NCBI GenBank assembly: GCA_963580455.1
Contig: OY756958.1
Span: 5,778,501 to 5,842,500, forward strand
Direction: 5' to 3'
Source: Euonymus europaeus
Taxonomy: Eukaryota > Streptophyta > Magnoliopsida > Celastrales > Celastraceae
Length of the DNA stretch: 64,000 bases
In this document: one piece after another, positions 56,065 to 64,000 of the stretch
Position numbering within the stretch: the first letter of the stretch is position 1
Layout: the number at the start of each line of letters is the position of its first letter
Position numbers and translations under genes: made by a program
The notes under the pieces: model-generated
Databases searched by the model: none
What the model saw: only the letters and a program-made list of their open reading frames with translations
Told to the model about the DNA's origin: nothing

Positions 56065-56253
56065 ATGAGGCCGACGCAGATGGAGTTGCTGGGGGAGATG
56101 GACGAGCAGGGAGGGAGCATGGCGATGGATGTGGACGATATTGACCCACTCGAGGTCTTCGGTGAGGGCGTCTTTCCCATGGACAGCAAGCTTGCAGACG
56201 CCGACTTCTTCAACTCCTTTGTAGACGATTTCGATGACTCCGACATCAACTGA
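56065..56253 (+). CDS. SMAP1: SMALL ACIDIC PROTEIN 1 orthologue
   Basis: A single-exon 62-residue frame. It starts MRPTQMELLGEMDEQGGSMA, continues with an acidic MDVDDIDPLEVF segment, and ends with the conserved block KLADADFFNSF followed by DDFDDSDIN. Length, start and tail match the plant SMAP family, known from Arabidopsis for a role in responses to the synthetic auxin 2,4-D together with the AXR1/SCF-related machinery (established knowledge, from memory). The protein is small, acidic and without signal or membrane segments, so nuclear or cytosolic action is expected. It shares a short divergent promoter with the plastid-protein gene. Nothing looks damaged. Confidence 0.92.
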   Translation: MRPTQMELLGEMDEQGGSMAMDVDDIDPLEVFGEGVFPMDSKLADADFFNSFVDDFDDSDIN

Positions 56254-58330
56254 TCCAGACTTCATGTTTGTAATTCAACAACTTTTTTGGGTCTCGATTG
56301 ATATATAATTGTGGAATAGAAGTAGACTGGCCACATATTTGGAACCCTAAGCGATTCTTCTGATATGAATATCAAGTTCCTTTTGCCTTAGTTTAATTTC
56401 AAGGCTGTGTTCTTTTATGTTTTTTAATTAATCTTTTATGCCTTAATTCCATTGAATGTGGGTGTTGATGACACTTTATGTAGGCCATCAACAGTAGGTT
56501 TCAAGAAACCATACTTTGGATGGTTTAATCTGAGTTTCTAGGTACGTACGCTAGAGCATTGGTGTTGATTCTGCTTCTTTTTTTTTCTGGTGAGGACCAA
56601 ACTTTACTTGTTTAACTTGAAACTTGGGCTAAATAGAAAGTTTTAAAAGATGGTGTCTATTATTCTGGTAGGTGATTTTAGTTTTTGAAGACATATGTGA
56701 TATTTGTTTCAAGGACCACCCTGTGATGAGGTTTTTATAATAAGTGTGGTGGAACAGAGGAAAAAATTCAGATCCTCTTGTGATTACTGTTATTATTATC
56801 TTGAGAGAAAAATTTGAATGAAATGGTTGGGTTGTTGGTTTAGATGAGTATGTGTACTTGTATTTGGATTATATTGGTCAATGTTGTCAGATTGGACATA
56901 CCTTTTTGAGTAACGACCATGTCCATCATCTTTGAAACCAGGATCCATGTGATTTCATTAGCTTACTGTTCTTGAGAGATGATTATATTTATTTTTTGTT
57001 AAATAAGGCAGACATGAGCTGAATTTAGGGGAAGTGTAGGGTTTCATGGAGTTCTAAGGATCTTTATTAAGGGATGCCACAATTTTTTTTGAGACATGGT
57101 CAATTGTTATCTTCGATGGCCATGCAATATGCGATGTCTTTGTATTCTAGAAAGAACTGAAGTGATTTGTTGGGCTTCACTCTGGTTATGGTTTTCATTC
57201 TTAATGGCTGCTTGAAAATAAAAAATTTAAAATATGATAGGAGAGTACCATTTAAAACGGCCTCTTCCTGTGGGTAGACTGTAGGATGATATTGATTCGG
57301 CATAATTAACTGCAGGTGAGGTGGGTTTTATATGGTGCTTGTGAATTGGGATATTTTATGGCTATGGCTTTTCCACCAATGTTTTTGTGGACTGGGATTG
57401 GATGGGATGCTATAGTTCCTCTTGAATTGTGGACTCTCAATTTATCATATTCTGGCTTTACGCTTCAATATAATCTCCACCCTTGGCATAAACTTGATCG
57501 ACTGTGCTTTCCAGTCTCCCTCTTTCCCATCTTCTCTGTTGGTATCTCTTGCTCTCTGCTTGTCTCTCCGATGCTTCTTGTTCCTTGAGGGTGAAGATCC
57601 ACGAGGAAAAATATAATCAGCTTCACATTATATTTTGAGAGACAGAGAGCTCTTTGCATGAGAGAGAAAGACTGGGGAAGCGGAATGGGGTCCTTGACAA
57701 TTTGATTAAACTTTGAAGTGTTGGAAGATGAAAGGGGGAAGAGGAAAGAGAAAATATGCAGTTTGTTGCTTGCTCGGCTGATGTGGCTCTCAAATAACAT
57801 TTTTTGATCTGTTACTCTCTTAGAAATTGTAGCACCCCAGATACTGCTTTTTGTATTACTCCCTCAAATTTTCATTTACGTCACTTTTGATCTTCTGTTT
57901 GTTTTCGTTGATCTCTTTCCAGAATCCATTGGTTAGGGGATTTATGATTTATGTGTTTTAGTTTGCAGTTTCAATCATACCTGGGAATGGAGCTTGGAAT
58001 ATATAATTCGGAGAGGTGTTTGTGAGTGCAATGGACCAGAATCACTTGATCCATATGGTAGTAGTTTGGTTATTTTGTTGGAGCCATAGTGTAGTAGTCT
58101 GTTGTTTTTGTTTGTTCCATAGTGTAGTAGTCTGGGTTTTGCTGTTTTTAATGTCCATATGTTGTTTTGTACAATGATGATCCTATAAGGAGTAGATACA
58201 ACCAATGTGTTTATGTAATAGTTGTTTACCAATATAAAATTTGGACCAGTCCTCCCCTTTCTTTGCATTCAGAATGAAAACTCAGAATATGAAAGCATTG
58301 ATTTCTGGTTCCCTTGTATTAATGAAGGGA
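56254..58330. other. SMAP1 3' flank and intergenic DNA
   Basis: The first few hundred bases should hold the SMAP1 3' UTR. No coding pattern beyond. A CCATAGTGTAGTAGTCTG phrase occurs twice (about 58084 and 58117). Confidence 0.5.
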
Positions 58331-58339
58331 AAGCAAAGC

Positions 58340-58640
58340 TAGGAACAATCAGAATTACATGGATAGAGGAGGTCGTGTTGATGAATTTTATCTTTATACT
58401 AGCACGGTTGCTGCGGTGGTGCTGCAGCTTATCAGCAGTTGGGCATGACAAATTAGAATCTTTCATCCATACTATGAATGAAGCCTAATGTTGTTGTTTG
58501 GAGGGCAATATCTGCAGAGCAAATGGTCATGATACAGACTTGGGTAAGATGGCTAGTGGAATGCTTTTAGAAATGGAACTGAAGAATGCTGGGAACTATG
58601 TGCTCCTATCTAACATGTACGTTTCAGTCGAGAGCTTAAT
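58340..58640 (+). pseudogene. PPR protein fragment (E-domain region)
   Basis: Broken frames give HDKLESFIHTMNEA, then, after a stop, DLGKMASGMLLEMELKNAGN followed by YVLLSNMY. This matches the end of PLS-type pentatricopeptide proteins (the LxPxNAGNYVLLSNIYA block of the E domain). Nothing upstream or downstream extends it, so it is a dead fragment. Intact PPR proteins act in organelle RNA processing. Confidence 0.7.
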
Positions 58641-59039
58641 AAATATAATGTAATTAATAGAATGTAAGAGCTCATCAAGAGATCTGAAGTAGAAATTGGT
58701 ACAACTCAAATTAGTTTGTCCCTAAAAGATAGAGGTTAAAAAAAACTCTTTTTTTGTGCCATGCAATGATGTTACAGCAAAAAGATGCAAGGGTTCGGTT
58801 AAGCTAAAAAAAGTTGAGCCACCAAAGGAATTTATTGTATGGCGCAAAAGGGGGTTACATCCTGATAACATGATTAGTAAAAAAAGAAGAGGAAGATACA
58901 TGAAGAGGAACCACTGCATTGATTTATCAATCAGAACCACCCTGTTTCAAGAAAGGGTAGCACTAAATGAACCCACACCTAAATCCCTGTTATAAGTTGT
59001 TAGTATTCCAAAAGTGAAAGTGACATTGAACGTGAAACC
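58641..59039. other. No supportable gene
   Basis: A 79-residue Lys/Arg-rich frame (58756-58995) has no recognised motif and no context; left uncalled. Confidence 0.4.
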
Positions 59040-60926
59040 TGTATCGCCCCATCCTACAGAACTTTAATTCTAAGTACTTAGTCCGAAACGCTACTCATGT
59101 TACCTCTCATGTTATCATCCCAACCAAGTAATATATATCATAAACGAATAAACTTCAACTAGATTTAAGATATATTACATAAGAAAAAAATAGTCGTCAC
59201 TTTAACTAAACTCACTTGATAACTTATACTAAAATTAATCAAAATATCACATAATTAAATTTACATCCATAACCCATAACCCCTAAGTCATAATTAAAAT
59301 AGGTCATTCAATAAATATTTCTTCTCCCCGTATTGCGAACCCTCGCTTATTTAATAAAATTCAACACTAATAACTATGTCTGCATAACATAAATACAATC
59401 ATTATTTATTATATGTCAACAAAACCTATGTTTGACACATGAGCATCTTTGTCATGGATCCGCATCGACATCATCAACAGCTAGATATGTACTATCATCC
59501 AGGAATCTCTACCTGCATCACGGAACATAGTGAGCCGAGGTCCAGTAAGTAATATTTATACATGAATGGGCATGAACATTATCTTTTGAGAACAGTCAAC
59601 TATTTAAATCATTTTTCCAGTACTTGGGCCCTTAACCTAGGTAAACTGTTATAGAGTAACCAGTCGGGATTTTCTTTAATTAAGTGTTCTACCAAATAAC
59701 ACTTTTCAATCAAAATCATTTCTATTTTCAGTACCATTTTCATTTTCAGTATACCCTCCATATAGCAGTTGTACCCGATTCGTAAAACATTTTTCTTTAG
59801 GTGCATGTCGTGTATGGAAACATAACATTCTACACATAAAATCCATAGATCACATTGTTCCATAACATAGTTGAATATTATTTACCTTAATGTGTTCCTG
59901 TAAGTTCCCGATATTTTTTACTATCAAAATTGGTCCCTGAAATCCATAATAATTCCTAAAGTCATTAATGTTTATTCTTATTTATTATTATTATTTCTCG
60001 TCAATTAATTTAAAACTTAAGTTGTGGGTTTCTAAAATCCATATAATATCCATAATCACTTATTAATATCGTTATTTTTAATCAATTTCTTTTATCAATA
60101 CAATTATCATTAATTAATACAATCAACACTAATTAATCAAAATAATTATCAATCGGGTCATAAATAATTACCCGGTTGCCCTTCTTCTTCCCAAAAGCGG
60201 GTCTGATAGACCCGTCTGGTTTTGTTATCGGGTCACTGCCTTTGGTGGCGTGGTGGAGGTCACGAACTGCCTTAAACGATAGAGGGAGACGCAGCGAGTA
60301 TAGCGTCGGTTCCTTTTACCTGAGAAGTGGCCGGAGGTGGGTGGAAATATGCTTCAAAGTCGTCAGTCCCGAAGTCTTCTCCGCTGTCGTTGAGAGCTCA
60401 AACCGGCTTCGTTCTTTCCGAAAATGACAGATGTCAACTCCCCTCGTAGTGAAATTTTTAGTGACAGTGGTTTCGTCAAAAACCATTACCGAAATCACCC
60501 CGTCCCTCTTCCGTTGCCGCCGTCTCTTTCACCTGAGCTTCACTATGCTTTCTTGGGTTCCCTCGGGTTGCGTGCCACATTTTTATATTCATTTTAATTC
60601 TTATTTCATTTGTTTTTACAATCCTACCCCTATCTTTACCACCTAATTACACTGACAGCCTACCTGTATTTACAGTCTTGCCATTATTCTATTTACTATT
60701 ATATTTTTGTATTTAACTTCCCGGATTAATACAAATTCATTTCAACTCTGATTCGAAAGATTCTTGTGGTCTTCCATTTTATTTTTCTTGTAGATTTTAT
60801 TGAAAATACTTTAACCCTATTTAAGTTTTACCCTAAATCAATTCTAATTTTTATCCTAATTTTCTTGTAAAATGTGTCAATTTAAATGTCCTGAAATATC
60901 CATTATAATTTAGGTCGGGAGTTACA
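59040..60926 (+). repeat. Probable solo LTR (Gypsy-like)
   Basis: Starts TGTATCGCCCCATCC and ends GGTCGGGAGTTACA, the TGT...ACA pattern of large plant Gypsy LTRs. It contains GTGAGCCGAGGTCCAGTAAG near 59530, a phrase typical of such LTRs. The flanks AAACC and AAAAC match at four of five bases, so the target duplication is weak. No internal domains are next to it. Confidence 0.5.
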
Positions 60927-61014
60927 AAAACTCTCTCTCCTCTGCACCTTTTCTCAAGCGAGTTGTGACTAGTGATTAAACAATGATATCGAAATGAAGG
61001 GTTGTGATTTAACT

Positions 61015-61909
61015 CAAGGTTTTGAAAACCGGACCGGTCATCGAACCGGAAAATTCTTCGGTTCATGGTTCAATGGTCCAACCGGGGTTCAACCGTGGTT
61101 CGAACCGGATTCAATGTTATTAATTATTATATATATATATTTATATATTATAAGTAATAATTAAAACTATTTAATATTTTATAATTCTCATAGTAATATA
61201 GAAATATAACATTAATATGTCTCTTTATTAAAAAATTCGCAACTATTCATAGGTTCTCAAATATTCATTTAACAAAAAAAATTATATGTCAAATAATAAA
61301 ATAAATAAAAATTATTTATGCAATCATAGAATCGTAAATTAAAATTAAATATTTTTTAAAAATCGAATTAAGAATTATATGAGTGAAACACATGTATATT
61401 ACAACCATTTTCATCATCATAATATGAGTCTTTATGTCAAAAAATTTAGTCGACAACATGAATATATGAAAAAATTAACTGAAATTTATTGCAATGAATT
61501 TTTATTAAATTAAAATTTTGAAATAAATATATATATTATTTTATATAAATTTAATTAATATATAGAAATACTATATATTTAATTAGTGTTTGACTTTAAA
61601 TTAAACTTGAGAGATATGATACATTAATATAATGTTTCACCATAGATCAACAAAGTTGGATAGATTAGTTGGTCAAAAGACTAGCTTTTAGTAAGGAGGT
61701 CATGAGTTCTAATCCTAACAAAAACAACTTTTCAAAAAAATTTCAGCAAAAACCGGTTCATGAGGATCAGCCGGTCCAACCGGTTCAACCGGGAACTGGC
61801 CGGTTCTCAAGAAAAAGGCCGGTTCTCAAAAGGGCCGCTTCTTCCCACCCAGACCGGACCGGACAGAGGGCCGATGACCGGTCGAACCGGTCCGGTTTTA
61901 ACAACCTTG
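61015..61909. mobile_element. CCGG-rich hAT-type MITE
   Basis: 895 bp. The ends are CAAGGTTTTGAAAACCGGAC and, inverted, CAAGGTTGTTAAAACCGGAC. The flanks ATTTAACT (61007-61014) and ATTTAACC (61910-61917) fit an 8-bp hAT duplication with one change. Both ends are packed with CCGGTT/AACCGG (61028-61110 and 61750-61900). The interior is AT-rich. A tRNA-like stretch (GTTGGATAGATTAGTTGGTC with GGTCATGAGTTCTAATCC) lies at about 61653-61718. Confidence 0.8.
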
Positions 61910-61917
61910 ATTTAACC

Positions 61918-63050
61918 ATGCAAGAGTCCTGCTCCATTAACGAGGCAGTAACTTGTCTCTCCTTTGCGCCTATTCCCACTAACTTTAATCAATTAGTGCA
62001 CTTTTCACTAACATTGACCTTTGTTGGTGTCGTGTTTTTGTTCTCTCTTGATTTATGTCTCAAGAACCTTCTCTTTGGTGTTTTATCCCTATATGAGTTC
62101 GTCTTTTTTATCTAAGAATAATATTTCAGTCTCTTTGAAGCTTTCAACTTTCAAGTCTTCCATTTTGATTACACACACAGACTTTTCTCAATATCTCCTA
62201 AATCCTTACCCAAAAAGTAAACTCTCCTTCTCTACTAAAAAATAGACTTTTGCTTTGGAGTTGTATCTGGTTACCCTAAACCATAAAGATGACGATGACG
62301 AGCGAGTGTGGTTTGAAGGAGCGGCTAGCATGCACAGGTGGCGTTGAATCTAGCCATGATCTCTTGCAAATATGGACTACGTAGACCAATTTTTCGAGTA
62401 CCACTTCTCAAGTAGTTCAATTGAACATTGAACAAGTAAATACAAATATCAATTTAATATCTTTAAGTTAATATATTGTATTTAGTATTTTTAATTAAAT
62501 ATTTTGTTCGTAGGATTATTTTATCCCAGCCCAAATAAAGCAAAAAAAAATGAACACACTAATGGATGACAGAGAACATCGATGTTGACGATAGATGTGA
62601 ATTTAAAACTGATATGATATGATGATGATATACGCAAACCCATATGGTATAATCAAAATATGAGTTGTTTTGTTAGGTTCAATGAATATTCGTAAATTTT
62701 TAAAAAATTAATACTGATACATCCTAAATCAGGAATAATATAAATAATAAACAAGAGACTGAAACATGTACAATAGTACACTAGATGATTCGGTAATTAA
62801 ATTCGGATAAAAATAAAATAATTCATTTATGAATAAATATAGTAAATAAATTTAGGAAATTAATTAGTAGTAAAAAGGAAGAAAAAAAAATTGTGGAATT
62901 GGAAATTGGATTAAATGGGAATGATTAAAAAATTTGGTAATCATAGAACTTTCGACCGAACTTAAGGATATGTTACATATTGGTTTGGATTTGTCGGTAC
63001 ATAAGAAGATAATAAGCGACAAACAAGTAAAATAACTAATAATATATTGT
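61918..63050. other. No supportable gene
   Basis: AT-rich intergenic DNA. Frames here are short and without motif. Confidence 0.45.
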
Positions 63051-63385
63051 TGTAAATATTAAAAACATTTACTTAATATGGATGATACACTTAACAAATT
63101 CAACCACTAATTCATCCAATATATTAATTATTTTACACACTTAATGGACATGATTTAATAGTGGTGGATGCAGATATTAGAATTAGTGGAGAAAATGCAA
63201 TTAGAATTTATTGTGTTAGTTGATTTAAGTGAGTTTTGTCACTATAAATAAGTGCTTAAACTGAAGAAAGTATTCTCTCATTTTCTATCTATCAAATTCT
63301 CTCCAAATATTCTTCTAAATATTCTTCCTATAATACAAGATTTCTTAATCTTGATTTTGGGAATTTCTAATTCCTTGTTTTTACA
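63051..63385 (+). repeat. 5' LTR of a copia element (left edge approximate)
   Basis: A TATA box (CTATAAATAAG, about 63242) and the end TTTTTACA are followed by ACACGTTATCAGTACGAG, a primer-site phrase usual for one large copia lineage. TG at 63051 is my best guess for the start. The 3' LTR is outside the window. Confidence 0.55.
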
Positions 63386-63403
63386 ACACGTTATCAGTAC
63401 GAG
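63386..63403 (+). other. Primer-binding site (non-Met type)
   Basis: ACACGTTATCAGTACGAG directly after the LTR matches the phrase found next to LTRs of a widespread plant copia lineage. Confidence 0.55.
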
Positions 63404-63494
63404 TCTCCACCGCTGTACCGAAATCAAGCTTTTGAGGATGTAAGTAAGTAATCACCGATAATTATATTTTCTAAGTTTATTATAATATTTCATT

Positions 63495-64000
63495 ATGTCG
63501 AATTTGAAAAGTTTAGATTTCACTGCACTTGATATTTCTGGAAGCAATTATTTATCATGGTTTGTTGATGTCGAGACTCACTTGGATGCTGTGGGACTTG
63601 ACAAAACCACTAAAGAAGAAAATACTGAGTCCCCACAGAATCGAGCTAAAGCAATGATTTTGCTTCGCCGCCACCTTCATGAGGAATTAAAAGCAGAATA
63701 CCTCATGGAAAAGAATCCTCGTGCATTATGTATTGATTTACGGGAAGGTATGAACACCAGAAGAATGTCATACTCCCAAAAGCTCGTTATGACTGGATGC
63801 ACCTGAGGTTGCAAGATTACAAATCAGTCAGTGAGTATAATTCTGCTATGTACAAAATCACATCACAACTTGATTTTTGTGGTGATAAACTTATTGAGTC
63901 AGCTAAGTTGGAAAAAACATTTTTCACATTCCATGCTTTTAATATGATATTCCAGGAGCAATATAAGCAGAAAGGATATGCGAAGCATTCTCACCTAGTA
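63495..64000 (+). pseudogene. Copia gag, 5' part, runs off the window
   Basis: The frame starts MSNLKSLDFTALDISGSNYL and continues SWFVDVETHLDAVGL, NRAKAMILLRRHLHEELKAE. This is the Gag N-terminus of a common plant copia lineage. At about 63752 a one-base loss shifts the frame. The next frame continues EHQKNVILPKARYDWMHLRL, QDYKSVSEYNSAMYKI and LEKTFFTFHAFN, open to the window edge. Unless the shift is a sequencing error, this copy cannot make full Gag. Confidence 0.85.

Noticed and set aside
58756..58995. 79-residue Lys/Arg-rich frame after the PPR relic
   Set aside because: Short, unrecognised, in A-rich DNA; could be chance.
60176..60427. 83-residue plus-strand open frame (MPFFFPKAGLIDPSG...)
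   Set aside because: It lies inside the probable solo LTR, has no recognised motif and overlaps an opposing frame of similar length; likely chance.
1..64000. CRISPR arrays, bacterial operons, phage or plasmid features
   Set aside because: The direct repeats present are transposon LTRs, tandem duplications and minisatellites. Gene structure is eukaryotic throughout.

Overview
This window looks like nuclear DNA from a eudicot plant. The evidence is genes with short exons and canonical GT/AG introns, a clear SMALL ACIDIC PROTEIN 1 (SMAP1) orthologue, a plant HAD-like hydrolase, a plant-type subtilase relic, Ty1-copia elements primed on initiator-Met tRNA, a Mutator-like element (MULE) and many MITEs. 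There is no bacterial or viral gene organisation. I cannot name the species.

Layout. 0.7-4.0 kb: a decayed LINE split by an LTR. 4.07-9.72 kb: a structurally complete but coding-dead copia element with a perfect 5-bp target duplication. 10.7-13.6 kb (minus): an intact five-exon HAD-like phosphatase gene. 14.5-18.7 kb: a MULE with complete ends and a 10-bp target duplication. Its transposase is dead and carries a 283-bp hairpin MITE in its first exon. 18.8-20.1 kb: a GGGCC-rich hAT-type element. 20.4-23.1 kb: MITEs, a long-armed foldback element and tandem repeats. 23.6-28.8 kb: a chain of phase-compatible exons of an unrecognised gene, with two opposed copia fragments in one intron. 32.1-34.7 kb (minus): a subtilase pseudogene. 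35.1-37.0 kb: LINE and LTR pieces. 37.7-38.2 kb: a frameshifted terminal exon. 39.5-45.1 kb: an unrecognised ten-exon gene (207 aa) with a broken 5' duplicate just upstream. 45.6-48.4 kb (minus): a copia relic holding a tandem array. 49.3-51.1 kb: a PIF/Harbinger-type MITE and a hAT remnant. 54.4-56.3 kb: two divergent genes, a predicted plastid membrane protein (minus) and SMAP1 (plus). 58.3-64 kb: a PPR relic, a probable solo LTR, a CCGG-rich hAT-type MITE, and the 5' end of another copia element that runs off the window.

How the genes relate. Only four or five host genes look functional: the HAD hydrolase, the 10-exon gene, the plastid membrane protein, SMAP1, and possibly the 23.6-28.8 kb gene. 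They share no evident pathway. Only the plastid protein and SMAP1 appear to share a promoter region. The rest is transposon-derived. The best candidates for something undescribed are the 10-exon gene with its truncated duplicate and flanking TATATCCGCGGATATA-type repeats, and the MITE-in-MULE nest.

All calls come from reading the sequence. No database search was run, and family names come from recognising motifs.
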